The notes under the pieces: model-generated
The model's database searches: none
The model's input: the letters and a program-made list of their open reading frames with translations, nothing else
Told to the model about the DNA's origin: nothing
Source: Rugosimonospora acidiphila
GTDB taxonomy: Bacteria; Actinomycetota; Actinomycetes; Mycobacteriales; Micromonosporaceae
Reading direction: 5' to 3'
NCBI RefSeq assembly: GCF_039543385.1
Contig: NZ_BAABJQ010000025.1
Location: 62,001-126,000 of the forward strand
DNA: 64,000 nt
Position numbers and translations under genes: made by a program
Part shown: positions 24,084 through 32,544 of the stretch, in pieces
How the letters are laid out: each line of letters begins with the position of its first letter
How positions within the stretch are numbered: position 1 is the stretch's first letter

Positions 24084-25700
24084 TCAGACGAGCTTGGCCT
24101 TGAGCAGGTTGAAGCCCGGGTAGGGCAGGGCCTGAATGCCGCTGAGCTTCTTCGGGTCCCACGCGGTCATCAGCTCGGTGTGCACCACCGGGTACAGGAC
24201 CGCCTGCTCGGCGATCATGTCGAGGTACTGGTGCTCCAGGTTGAGTTTCTGGGTCTTGTCGGGCTGCGCGGCCGCCTGGTCCATCAGATTGAAGATCTGC
24301 TTGGCCTCCGCGCTGCTGTCCCACTTGGTGTACTTCATCCACGTGCCGTTGGCCGTGTAGTTGTACCGCAGGATCAGGTCACAGTCCTGCCCGAACTGGT
24401 TCGGGTTCGAGGTGGCCGCCACCACCTGGTAGGACTGGGACTGGTCCATCTTCGTGAACAGGGCGCTGGTGTCCTGGGGCTGCAGCTGCACCTTGATGCC
24501 GACCGCCTCCCAGGAGTTGGCCAGCGTGGGCAGGCAGTCCACGATCCAGCTGACGTTGACCGCCATCAGGGTGATGGACAGGTTCGACACGCCCGCCGCG
24601 GCGAGCAGTTGCTTGGCCTTGTTCGGGTCGTAGTTGTAGACCGTGGAGGCCTTCGCGTACGACGGGTTCTGCTGGTTGAGGAAGCTGGACGCCGCGGTGC
24701 CGTAGCCCTTGAGCGCCACGTCGATCATTTTCTGCGTGTCGATCGCGTAGAACATGGCCTGGCGGACCCGCACGTCGTTGAACGGCGCCTGCGCGGTGTT
24801 GAACATCAGGAACATGTGGTTCATGCCCTTGCCGCCGTCGACCGTGAGGCCGCCCTTCTGCAGCTGCTGGATGTTCGCGTAGGGCACGTTGTCGGAGATC
24901 TGCGCGCCGGCGCTGCTGCCGGAGATCTTCGCTACCCGGGCCGACTCGTCCACAATGGACAGCCAGTTCATCTTCTTGATGGTCGGCTTGAGCGGCCCGT
25001 TGTAGTCGGAGAACAGCTCGAGTTCGCTGTTGGACTTGGCGTTGTTGGCGGTCAGCTTGTAGGGGCCGGAGCCGACCGCCTTGCCGCCCTTGGCCGCGTC
25101 CAGCCCGGCCTGGGTGTTGAACACGTGCTTGGGCATGATCTTCGGGATGGTGAGCCGGGGCAGGCCGTCCGGGAACGCGTACTTGAGGGTGAACGTCACC
25201 TCGTTGTCCCCGGACTGCTTGACCGAGGTGAGCCAGTTGGCCAGGAAGGAGTACGCCAGGGTCTGGTTGGCCGGGTCGAGCGCGCGCTGGTAGGTCCACA
25301 CCACGTCGTCGACGGTGACCGGCTGCCCGTCGTGCCACTTCGCCCCGGAGCGCAGGGTGAACTTCCAGGTCGTACCGGCGGTGTCGGGCAGCGCGGTGGC
25401 CAGCGCCGCGTACGGGGCGCGGGTCACCGGGTCGGTGTCGACCAGACCCTCGTAGATGTGTTGGTTGGCGGCCATGGAGAAGGCCGACGCGGTCAGCAGC
25501 GGGTCCCAGCTCTGGTCGTTGCCGTACCCGATGACGCCGGTCAGAAGTTCGTTGTTCGCGGCGTCCCCGGTCGAGCTCGTTGAGGCGGGGCCACTGCATG
25601 CGGAGATGGCGGCAGTAACGGCAGCGGCGCCACCGAGCATGCCGCTGAAGCGCAAAAAGTCGCGACGGCTGACGGCGAGCCTGGATACCGGCGCGCTCAC
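24084..25700 (-). CDS. ABC transporter solute-binding lipoprotein, family 5 (peptide/nickel type)
   Basis: 538 residues. The N-terminus carries a twin-arginine signal (SRRDFLRFSG) and a lipobox ending ISAC, so it is a Tat-exported lipoprotein. The SBP_bac_5 fold is shown by AALATALPDTAGTTWKFTLR, AKWHDGQPVTVDDVVWTYQRAL and VRVRQAMFYAID-like segments. GTG 25700 follows TAGGAGG, a much better start than the upstream ATGs at 25745 and 25757. It captures the substrate for the downstream permeases. Peptide is the family default, but the co-encoded lyase and nearby GH42 hint at a different ligand. Confidence 0.92.
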   Translation of the reverse strand: MSAPVSRLAVSRRDFLRFSGMLGGAAAVTAAISACSGPASTSSTGDAANNELLTGVIGYGNDQSWDPLLTASAFSMAANQHIYEGLVDTDPVTRAPYAALATALPDTAGTTWKFTLRSGAKWHDGQPVTVDDVVWTYQRALDPANQTLAYSFLANWLTSVKQSGDNEVTFTLKYAFPDGLPRLTIPKIMPKHVFNTQAGLDAAKGGKAVGSGPYKLTANNAKSNSELELFSDYNGPLKPTIKKMNWLSIVDESARVAKISGSSAGAQISDNVPYANIQQLQKGGLTVDGGKGMNHMFLMFNTAQAPFNDVRVRQAMFYAIDTQKMIDVALKGYGTAASSFLNQQNPSYAKASTVYNYDPNKAKQLLAAAGVSNLSITLMAVNVSWIVDCLPTLANSWEAVGIKVQLQPQDTSALFTKMDQSQSYQVVAATSNPNQFGQDCDLILRYNYTANGTWMKYTKWDSSAEAKQIFNLMDQAAAQPDKTQKLNLEHQYLDMIAEQAVLYPVVHTELMTAWDPKKLSGIQALPYPGFNLLKAKLV

Positions 25701-25746
25701 GGTGCCTCCTATGGGGATCTGGGGTGTGATCTCATGAGTGGACATT

Positions 25747-25768
25747 GGACGTCCCACATCCCATGTCC
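25747..25768. promoter_or_regulatory. Two overlapping GntR operator-like sites (GGACRTCCNAYGTCC)
   Basis: GGACGTCCCACATCC (25747-25761) and CCACATCCCATGTCC (25754-25768) overlap in the divergent region between the binding-protein gene and the first GntR gene. GGACAT at 25740-25745 and ATGTCC at 25763-25768 add outer symmetry. The same 15-mer recurs at 26874, 27615 and 27711. Confidence 0.65.
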
Positions 25769-25832
25769 GGTAAGGTTGGAGGCTAGGGGGCGATCGTGGC
25801 CCCGGTCAAGAGCGGATCACCAGGAGATGTCT

Positions 25833-26642
25833 GTGGCATTTCACCCCGATCGCCCGCATATGACAGACGACCAGGTGCGGCGCGCGGCGAAGCCCGCCGG
25901 CCGGGTACCCGTGGCCGCCCGACGCCGCAGCCGTGCCACCGAGGTTCAGGAGGCGGTCAAGGACATCATCCTGCAGCGTGGCCTGGTCACCGGGGATGCG
26001 CTGCCCACGGAGTCCGAGCTCATGGAGGAGCTGGGCATCGGGCGCAACTCCGTGCGCGAGGCGCTCAAGGTGCTGCAGGCGGTCGGCATCGTGGAGATCC
26101 GCCACGGCTTCGGCATGTTCGTGGGGCGCATGTCGCTCAACGGCTTCGTCGATGAACTCGCCTTCCACAGTCGGATCACCATGCAGGACGAGCGCAACCA
26201 CCTGGGCCACCTTATCGAGATCCGCGAGGTGCTGGAGAGCGGGCTGGTGCTGCGGCTGATCGACGGCCGGGAGGGCGTTGATGGGGATGAAGGTCTCGAT
26301 TTGCCAACATTGCTCACGCCGATACGCGAGGTAATCGAGCGGATGCAGGCTGAGGCGGCGGTCGACGTCGTCTCGCCGGAGACCGACCGGCTCTTCCACG
26401 ACCTGCTCTACCGGCCGCTGGGCAACCCGCTGGTGGGTCAGCTGCTCGGCGCGTTCTGGGAGGTGTACCACCAGCTGCGCGATGACCTCGGTACGCCGGA
26501 CGAGACGCCGGTGGACGTCGCCCGCACCCACCGCGACATCTACTGGGCGGTGCTTGCCGGGGATCGGGTGGCGGCCACGGCGGCGATGCGGGACCACTTC
26601 GCCGGGGTACGCGCGCGGCTGGCCCGCCTGGGCCGGGGATAG
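25833..26642 (+). CDS. GntR-family regulator, FadR subfamily
   Basis: 269 residues. The winged helix is at about residues 35-100: VQEAVKDIILQRGLVTGDALPTESELMEELGIGRNSVREALKVLQAVGIVEIRHGFGMFV. The C-terminal all-helical FCD domain carries metal-ligand-like His residues (DRLFHDLLYR, VARTHRDIYWAVLAGD, AMRDHF). GTG 25833 has CAGGAG six bases upstream; an ATG at 25827 sits directly on that site and is less likely. It is divergent from the ABC import operon and probably controls it. Confidence 0.92.
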   Translation: MAFHPDRPHMTDDQVRRAAKPAGRVPVAARRRSRATEVQEAVKDIILQRGLVTGDALPTESELMEELGIGRNSVREALKVLQAVGIVEIRHGFGMFVGRMSLNGFVDELAFHSRITMQDERNHLGHLIEIREVLESGLVLRLIDGREGVDGDEGLDLPTLLTPIREVIERMQAEAAVDVVSPETDRLFHDLLYRPLGNPLVGQLLGAFWEVYHQLRDDLGTPDETPVDVARTHRDIYWAVLAGDRVAATAAMRDHFAGVRARLARLGRG

Positions 26643-26873
26643 CCGCGCCGGGAACCGCCGGTCAGCGACTGGTCTGGGTCGTCGCGTGACGTGGGACGCG
26701 CCGAGCCAGACCAGTCGGGAACAGCTGCGGGGGCGACGTGGCGGAGCCCGGCGTCATCGCCGAGGCGGGGGTGTGGATCGGCCGGGCCGGAGTGCGGCGG
26801 CGGGGGCATGTGCGTCGGGCCGCGACGGGCCGCGACGGGCCGCCCCGAACCACCGCTCCACTCCTCGGATATG

Positions 26874-26888
26874 GGACGTCCGACGTCC
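26874..26888. promoter_or_regulatory. GntR operator-like palindrome in a convergent region
   Basis: GGACGTCCGACGTCC is the core of a perfect 19-bp palindrome TGGGACGTCCGACGTCCCA (26872-26890). It lies 9 bp beyond the stop of the second GntR gene, in the 256-bp gap between two convergent regulator genes (26643-26898) that holds no other gene. Confidence 0.55.
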
Positions 26889-26898
26889 CAGGACCGGA

Positions 26899-27585
26899 TC
26901 AGGCCACCCGCTCCTGCGCCGCCTCCGCGCGGGAGATGCGCTCCCGGACGTCACGGAAATGCCGCCGCATCGCCTCCTGCGCGCCCGCGGCGTCCTGCGC
27001 GCGCAGCGCGTCGACGATGCGCCGGTGGTTGGCCACGATGTCGTGGGTGCGCTCGGCCGGCGAGCCCAGCACCGTCTCGACCTGGTGATACACCCGCCAG
27101 AACAGGTCGATCAGCTGTAGCACCAGCTCATTGCCGCAGGACTCGTAGAGCAGCGCGTGGAAGGCCCGGTCCGCCTCCGCGTCGGTGCCCAGCGCGGTGA
27201 CCAGCGCGTCGAGCGCGGACAACCGGCTGGTGCTGGTGGTGGTGGCCACCCGGCCGATGAGGCCGGTCTCCAGCATCTCCCTGACCTCGACCAGGTCGTG
27301 CAGCGCCCGGATGCCGCCGGCCGCCCCGGAGCGGATCCGGAACTCCAGCGACGGGCCGAGCACGTCGAGCGAGGCGTGCCCGATGAACGTGCCGTACCCG
27401 TGGCGGATCTCGACGATGCCCAGCGCCTGGAGCGCCCGGATCGCCTCGCGGACGGAGTTGCGGCTCGCCCCGAGGATCTCCATCAGCTGGGGTTCGGTGG
27501 GCATCGGTGCGCCCGGCGCGAGCTGGCGCTCGTGGATCAGAGCGACGATGCGGTCCTGAACCGAGTCGCCGCCACGCCTGCTCAT
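26899..27585 (-). CDS. GntR-family regulator, FadR subfamily (second copy)
   Basis: 228 residues, clearly paralogous to the regulator at 25833: DRIVALIHERQLAPGAPMPTEPQLMEILGASRNSVREAIRALQALGIVEIRHGYGTFIG in the winged helix and EADRAFHALLYESCGNELV, FWRVYHQVETVLGSP, DIVANHRRIVDAL in the FCD domain. ATG 27585 follows GGGGAGG. It is divergent from the GH42 gene, with a shared operator motif on its own promoter side. Confidence 0.92.
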   Translation of the reverse strand: MSRRGGDSVQDRIVALIHERQLAPGAPMPTEPQLMEILGASRNSVREAIRALQALGIVEIRHGYGTFIGHASLDVLGPSLEFRIRSGAAGGIRALHDLVEVREMLETGLIGRVATTTSTSRLSALDALVTALGTDAEADRAFHALLYESCGNELVLQLIDLFWRVYHQVETVLGSPAERTHDIVANHRRIVDALRAQDAAGAQEAMRRHFRDVRERISRAEAAQERVA

Positions 27586-27614
27586 GCCGCCTCCCCGGTG
27601 GCCCGATCCGAGTG

Positions 27615-27629
27615 CAACATCCCATGTCG
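27615..27629. promoter_or_regulatory. GntR operator-like site upstream of second GntR gene
   Basis: CAACATCCCATGTCG matches the central 11 bases of the site at 25754 exactly (ACATCCCATGTC is shared). It lies 30-44 bp before the second GntR start codon, a position suited to autoregulation. Confidence 0.55.
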
Positions 27630-27710
27630 GGGTTCGTCGCCCGCCGTTCGCAATGTACTCTCCGTGTCCGACTTGACGGGGACCGTACGCGCCCATAGTT
27701 TTTCTGACCA

Positions 27711-27725
27711 GGACATCCTACGTCC
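27711..27725. promoter_or_regulatory. GntR operator-like site upstream of GH42 gene
   Basis: GGACATCCTACGTCC fits GGACRTCCNAYGTCC completely. It lies 88-102 bp before the GH42 start codon. Confidence 0.6.
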
Positions 27726-27812
27726 TCCGTGGCCGCTGCCCGGAGCGCAACGCTGCGCCTGTCGCAATCGCTGCCTCGCACGCACGAGTACCCGTCGAGG
27801 AGACCACCCACC

Positions 27813-29876
27813 ATGACCGAGCCCCGCGGCGCGATCGCGCTGCCCAAAATCATGTTCGGCGGCGACTACAACCCCGAACAGTGGCCCCGCGAGGTGTGGG
27901 CCGAGGACCTGAAGCTGATGGTCGGGGCGGGCGTCTCGCTCGTCACCGCCGGCATCTTCTCCTGGGCCGCCGTCGAGCCCCGCCAGGGCGAGTACGACTT
28001 CGGCTGGTTCGACGAGGTGATGGACAATCTGGCGGCGACCGGCATCGGAGTCAGCCTGGCCACCATGACCGCATCGCCGCCGCCCTGGCTGTCCCACCGG
28101 TACCCGGAGATCCTGCCCCAGCGGGCCGACGGGACCCGGCTGTGGCCCGGTGCCCGGCAGCACTACTGCCCGTCGAGCCCGGTCTACCGCGAGCACGCCG
28201 GCCGGCTGGTCGAGCAGTTGGCCACCCGGTACGGCAACCACCCGGCCCTTTCCATCTGGCACATCGGCAACGAGTACGGCTGCCACACCCGGCAGTGCTT
28301 CTGCGACGTGTCCGGCGTCGACTTCCGCCGGTGGCTGCGCGAGCGCTACGGCGACCTCGACGCGCTCAACGCGGCCTGGTCCACCACGTTCTGGTCGCAG
28401 CGCTACGGCGACTGGGACGAGATCTACCCACCCCGTACCGCGCCGACCCTGGGGAACCCGGCGCAGCGGCTGGACTTCGCCCGCTTCAGCGACGACGCGA
28501 TCCTGCGGTGCTACCTCACCGAACGCGACATCATCCGGCGGCACACCCCGGACATCCCGGTCACCACCAACTTCATCGGGCTGGTGCACCAGCCGATCGA
28601 CTCATACCGGTGGGCGGCCGAGCAGGACGTGGTGAGCCTGGACAGCTACCCCGACCCGTACGACCCGCGCGCCCACGTCGAGGCCGCGTTCGGCTACGAC
28701 CTGGTCCGCTCGGCCCGCGCCGGCCAGCCATGGCTGCTCATGGAGCAGGCGCCCAGCGCGGTCAACTGGCGCGAGCGCAACGCGCCGAAGCCGCCGGGCA
28801 CCATGCGGCTGTGGAGCTGGCAGGCGGTGGCGCAGGGCGCCGACGCGGTGCTGTTCTTTCAGTGGCGCCAGGCGGCCGGCGGGGCGGAGAAGTTCCACTC
28901 GGCGATGGTGCCGCACGGCGGCGTCGACACGCGTACCCACCGCGAGGTCCAGGCGCTCGGTCGGGAACTGGCCGGCGTGGCCGAGGTGGCCGGCACGCGG
29001 GTGCGCGCCGACGTCGCGCTGCTGCACGACTGGGACAGCTGGCGGGCCCTCGACGCACCGGCCCACCCGGCCGTCCTCGACCTGATGGAGGCGCACCGGG
29101 CGCACTACGCGCCGCTGTTCGACGCGCACGTCACCTGTGACATCGTGCCGCCGGACGCCGACCTGTCCGGGTACCGGCTGGTGGTCGTGCCCAACCTGTA
29201 CCTGCTGCGGGCGGCCGACGCGCGGCGGCTGACCGAGTACGTGGCCGGCGGCGGCCACCTGGTGGTGTCGTTCTTCACCGGCATCGTGGACGAGTGCGAA
29301 CGCGCGTACCTGGGCGGCTACCCGGCGCCCCTGCGCGAGGTGCTCGGACTGCGCGTCGACGAGTTCTGGCCGCTGCCGGTGGACGGTACGGTCGAGCTGG
29401 ACCTGGCCGGGCGGCGGCACACCGGTACCGTCTGGTCAGAGTGGATCGAGCTCGAGGGTGCCGAGGTGGTCGCGGGCTTCACCGGGGACCTGGCCGGCCG
29501 GCCGGCGGTGACGCGGCACGCGTACGGGCGGGGCGTGGCCTGGTACCTGGGCACCCGGCCGGACCCGGCCGCGATGCGGGAACTGCTCGACCGGGTGTGC
29601 GGCGACGCCGGTGTCGCGCCGGCGCTGCCCGACCTGCCCGAGGGCGTACAGGCGGTCACCCGGCACGGCGCCGACCACTCGTACCTGTTCCTGCTCAACC
29701 ACGGTGCCCGGCCGGTCCGGGTGGCCCTGCCGGCACCGGCGGTCAACCTGCTGGCCGAGCGGTCGGACGAGGTTGGCCCCGGCGCGGCGGGCTCCGGGGC
29801 GGTGGACTCCGGCGCGGTGGACTCGGTGACGCTGGAGCCCCGGGGCGTGGCCGTGCTGCGTGGCCCGGTCAATTGA
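27813..29876 (+). CDS. Glycoside hydrolase family 42 beta-galactosidase
   Basis: 687 residues with the GH42 three-domain plan: an N-terminal TIM barrel (MFGGDYNPEQWP start motif), a middle amidotransferase-like trimerisation domain from about residue 390, and a C-terminal beta domain. The acid/base Glu is in WHIGNEYG and the nucleophile Glu in LLMEQAPSAVNW. Cys residues in HYC and CHTRQCFC match the zinc cluster of the family. There is no signal peptide, so it cleaves imported beta-galactosides in the cytoplasm. ATG 27813 follows GAGGAG. The C-terminus carries a small G-A-V-D-S repeat. Confidence 0.95.
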   Translation: MTEPRGAIALPKIMFGGDYNPEQWPREVWAEDLKLMVGAGVSLVTAGIFSWAAVEPRQGEYDFGWFDEVMDNLAATGIGVSLATMTASPPPWLSHRYPEILPQRADGTRLWPGARQHYCPSSPVYREHAGRLVEQLATRYGNHPALSIWHIGNEYGCHTRQCFCDVSGVDFRRWLRERYGDLDALNAAWSTTFWSQRYGDWDEIYPPRTAPTLGNPAQRLDFARFSDDAILRCYLTERDIIRRHTPDIPVTTNFIGLVHQPIDSYRWAAEQDVVSLDSYPDPYDPRAHVEAAFGYDLVRSARAGQPWLLMEQAPSAVNWRERNAPKPPGTMRLWSWQAVAQGADAVLFFQWRQAAGGAEKFHSAMVPHGGVDTRTHREVQALGRELAGVAEVAGTRVRADVALLHDWDSWRALDAPAHPAVLDLMEAHRAHYAPLFDAHVTCDIVPPDADLSGYRLVVVPNLYLLRAADARRLTEYVAGGGHLVVSFFTGIVDECERAYLGGYPAPLREVLGLRVDEFWPLPVDGTVELDLAGRRHTGTVWSEWIELEGAEVVAGFTGDLAGRPAVTRHAYGRGVAWYLGTRPDPAAMRELLDRVCGDAGVAPALPDLPEGVQAVTRHGADHSYLFLLNHGARPVRVALPAPAVNLLAERSDEVGPGAAGSGAVDSGAVDSVTLEPRGVAVLRGPVN

Positions 29877-29915
29877 GCCGCCTGGCCAGTTGGGGTTGAG
29901 CGAGGCGAAAGGCGG

Positions 29916-30191
29916 TTGACGGGCCGCCCGCATCCTGGCCGCGTGCCGGGTGTCGCCACCCGCGTGGAGTCCCGCGCGGGCGGCGGCGCCGGCCCCGACG
30001 CGCACCCGAGTGAGAAGAAGGTGCGGCACCGCGGCCTGATGGCCGCGGTGCTGGGCCGCGACGAGCACGGCGAGGTGATCCGCAAGGCCGGCGTCATGAG
30101 CGTGGTGCTCGCCGGTGGCACCGTGCGGCCGGGCGACCCGATCCGTGTCGAGTTGCCGCCCGAGCCGCACGAGCGCCTGCGCCCCGGGTGA
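29916..30191 (+). pseudogene. Truncated MOSC-domain gene remnant
   Basis: The last ~55 codons read as the C-terminal part of a small MOSC-domain protein: GLMAAVLGRDEHGEVIRKAGVMSVVLAGGTVRPGDPIRVELPPEP, including the usual GGTVRPGDPI strand and PPEP ending. The upstream part of the frame is low-complexity and the expected MOSC N-terminal half, including the conserved cysteine region, is absent. MOSC proteins handle sulfur carried on a Cys in molybdenum-cofactor chemistry. No compensating frame with the missing half is seen between the GH42 stop and this fragment. Confidence 0.6.
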
Positions 30192-30273
30192 GCGTCCGCC
30201 CTGGCTGAGCGTCCGCCCTGGCTGAGCGTCCGCCCTGGGTGAGCGTCCGTCCCGGGTGAGCGTCGCGTTCCGG
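30189..30273. repeat. Five 17-bp tandem repeats starting at a stop codon
   Basis: Units TGAGCGTCCGCCCTGGC at 30189-30205, 30206-30222, 30223-30239, 30240-30256 and a degenerate 30257-30273. The first base of the first unit is the first base of the TGA ending the MOSC remnant. Confidence 0.9.
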
Positions 30274-30278
30274 GGCCG

Positions 30279-30491
30279 TCAACGCGGCCCGGCGCCGGCC
30301 TTCCTGGTCAGGCGGCGCAGGTAACGCAGCAGCTTCGGGGTGGGCAGCGTCCGGGTCTTGGTGCCGTGCTCGTTCGCCAGGATGTTGTTTGCCATGTCGT
30401 CCGCGTGCTTGTCCGGGATTCCGTTGTTGTCCAGGTCCTTGCGCAGTCGATTGCGCTTGATCTCGTACTGGTGGCTGCCGTGCTGGGCCAT
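30279..30491 (-). CDS. Small conserved-looking protein with an EF-hand-like Asp loop
   Basis: 70 residues, Lys/Arg-rich. The central DLDNNGIPDKHAD segment (about residues 19-31) has the D-x-D-x-N-G-x-x-D spacing of calcium-binding dockerin/EF-hand loops, followed by an amphipathic helix and a basic tail. ATG 30491 follows a strong GGAGGGGGG ribosome-binding site, supporting a real gene. I do not recognise the family and there is no signal peptide. Confidence 0.65.
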   Translation of the reverse strand: MAQHGSHQYEIKRNRLRKDLDNNGIPDKHADDMANNILANEHGTKTRTLPTPKLLRYLRRLTRKAGAGPR

Positions 30492-30595
30492 CGAGATCGC
30501 CCCCCTCCACCCGCGTTGTTACCCGCGCTGGTACCCGTCATTCCTGCCCGCGCAAGGCTGTGAGCTGCGGAATTCATGCCGTGGAGCGCATTTGA

Positions 30596-30616
30596 TAACG
30601 GAACCTGTTTTCGTTA
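30596..30616. promoter_or_regulatory. Possible metalloregulator (Zur-like) box
   Basis: An imperfect dyad TAACG-(11 bp)-CGTTA, with further AA/TT symmetry inside, lies 43-63 bp before the metal-binding lipoprotein start, in a locally AT-rich stretch. The assignment rests on position and rough similarity to zinc-uptake operators only. Confidence 0.3.
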
Positions 30617-30658
30617 GCTTCGGATCCTGGAACGTTGACGCACTCACGAAGGTCCCTC

Positions 30659-31609
30659 ATGTCCTTGACCTACCCGCCGGGTACCGCCCGGCGTCGCCGC
30701 CTCGGCCTCACGGCGGGCACCGCCGCCCTGCTGGCCGTGGCGCTTTCGGCCTGCGCCACCACCGCGCCCACGAAGTCGTCGGGCGGCTCCGCCACGATCG
30801 AGGTGGTCGCGGCCGAGAACTTCTGGGGCAGCCTGGCCGCGCAGCTGGGTGGCTCGCACGTGAAGGTCACCAGCATCATCAACAACCCGGACGCCGACCC
30901 GCACGACTACGAGCCCACCGCCGCGGACGGTCGGGAGATCGCCTCGGCGAAGTTGGCCCTCATCAACGGGGTCGGGTACGACGCGTGGGCCACCAAGCTC
31001 GCCGACGCCAACCCGTCGTCGTCGCGGACCACGCTGACGGTGGGTGACCTGGTCGGCGCGAAGGACGGCGACAATCCGCACCGGTGGTACAACCCGGGCA
31101 ATGTGCGGCAGGTCATCGATCAGATCACCGCGGACTACAAGAAAATCGACCCGGCCGACGCGTCGTTCTTCGACACCCAGCACGACACGGTCATCAATAC
31201 CAACCTGAAGACCTACTTCGACACGATCAGTGAGATCAAGACCAACTACTCGGGTACTCCGGTCGGCGCCTCGGAGTCGATTTTCGCGATGCTGTCCCCG
31301 GCGCTGGGCCTGAACCTGTTGACCCCGGCGGCCTTCCTGACCGACATCAGCGAGGGCAGCGACCCGAGCGCCAAGGACAAGGCGTCGATCGACAACCAGA
31401 TCAAGAACAAGCAGATCAAGGTCTACGTGTACAACAGCCAGAACGCCACGCCGGACGTGCAGCAGCAGGTGAACGAGGCCAAGGCGGCGGGGATTCCGGT
31501 CAGCACCATCACCGAGACGCTCACCCCGGCCGGCGCGTCCTTCCAGGACTGGCAGGTCGCCCAGTTCGACGCGCTCAAGCAGGCCCTCGGCCAGGCCACC
31601 GGCAAGTAG
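30659..31609 (+). CDS. Metal ABC transporter solute-binding lipoprotein (ZnuA/TroA family)
   Basis: 316 residues. The signal peptide ends in a lipobox LSAC at about residue 33. Metal-site motifs: NPDADPHDYEPT (first His), GDNPHRWYNP (second His), GASESIFAML (Glu) and TDISEGSDPS (Asp). This is the zinc/manganese-binding cluster A-I fold. It lacks the His-rich loop of classic ZnuA. The gene stands alone: no ATPase or permease partner is next to it, so it must feed a transporter encoded elsewhere or serve as a metal store. ATG 30659 follows GAAGG. Confidence 0.9.
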   Translation: MSLTYPPGTARRRRLGLTAGTAALLAVALSACATTAPTKSSGGSATIEVVAAENFWGSLAAQLGGSHVKVTSIINNPDADPHDYEPTAADGREIASAKLALINGVGYDAWATKLADANPSSSRTTLTVGDLVGAKDGDNPHRWYNPGNVRQVIDQITADYKKIDPADASFFDTQHDTVINTNLKTYFDTISEIKTNYSGTPVGASESIFAMLSPALGLNLLTPAAFLTDISEGSDPSAKDKASIDNQIKNKQIKVYVYNSQNATPDVQQQVNEAKAAGIPVSTITETLTPAGASFQDWQVAQFDALKQALGQATGK

Positions 31610-31621
31610 CGACGCGGGCCG

Positions 31622-32446
31622 CTACTCGGCGATGGCCCGGGTGAGCAGGATGGTGGTGATGAACGTACGGAACAGCCGCAGCGGGTCGTCGTCGGTCATC
31701 ATCACCGTCTTCTCGTCGATCCGCTCGACGCCTCGCAGCCAGGTGGCCAGGTCGGCGAGGTCCCCGTTGTGGAACCGGACGCTCAGCGTCGCCGGCAGCG
31801 TGATCGCGGGCGGGGAGAACGTGGGCAGCCGCGCGATCGCGCGCCGGGCGCCCTCCCGGATCAGCGCGCGGGCGCGCTCGGGGTGCAGGGCGGTGGCGGC
31901 GAAGCGGGTAACGGACTCCTTGACCACCGCGGTCTCGATGGTGGGGAAGAACGGCGCCGCCTCCTGGGCCGTGGTCCGGTCGCCGGTGATCAGCACCACC
32001 GGTACCCCGTAGGCCTGCGCCACCAGGGCGTTGACGCCCGACTCGCCGGCCACCACGTCGTTGAGCCGCACATCGGCGATGGCCTTCGGGTTGTACGTGT
32101 GCGAGAGCACCGAGACCGAGGAGCTCATCGAGCCGTGGTACGAAATGAAGAACACGGCGTCGAACGAGGCGTCCAGCCCCTGCATCATGTACAGCGGCTT
32201 GTGCCGGCCGGACAGATAGCCCGCGCCGCCGTGCAGCTGATCGGGGCGCAGGTTCTGCATGTCCGAGTGCGAGTCATTGACCAGGAATTCCCGGGCCCCC
32301 GCCTCGATCGCACCGTCGATGGCGGCGTTCACCTCGGCCTGCAGCAATCCTCGGCAGTACTCGTAGTCAGGGCCGGGCGGGCGGCACTGGGACCAGTCGA
32401 CGACCCCGGCCGTGCCCTCCATATCGGTCGAGAGGAAGACCTTCAC
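31622..32446 (-). CDS. M55-family D-aminopeptidase (DppA-like)
   Basis: 274 residues. The start MKVFLSTDMEG contains the zinc ligands Asp8 and Glu10 of DppA; further family motifs are FLVNDSHSDMQNL, FFISYHGSM and GESGVNALVAQAYGVPVVLITGD. These enzymes form decameric self-compartmentalised peptidases releasing N-terminal D-amino acids. GTG 32446 has CAGGAG six bases upstream. Next to the metal-binding lipoprotein it is convergent, so no operon link is implied. Cell-wall D-peptide recycling is the likely role. Confidence 0.9.
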   Translation of the reverse strand: MKVFLSTDMEGTAGVVDWSQCRPPGPDYEYCRGLLQAEVNAAIDGAIEAGAREFLVNDSHSDMQNLRPDQLHGGAGYLSGRHKPLYMMQGLDASFDAVFFISYHGSMSSSVSVLSHTYNPKAIADVRLNDVVAGESGVNALVAQAYGVPVVLITGDRTTAQEAAPFFPTIETAVVKESVTRFAATALHPERARALIREGARRAIARLPTFSPPAITLPATLSVRFHNGDLADLATWLRGVERIDEKTVMMTDDDPLRLFRTFITTILLTRAIAE

Positions 32447-32544
32447 CACACGCTCCTGTCCCGGTTGTGCGCGGTGAAGCCATTGTGCCGCAGCGGAGCG
32501 TGGACGTACCGCTACGCGTTGCGAATCACAGGACGTCCTGAGCT

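Noticed and set aside
30189..30273. The 17-bp repeat array as a CRISPR array
   Set aside because: Units are contiguous with no spacers and are too short for CRISPR repeats.
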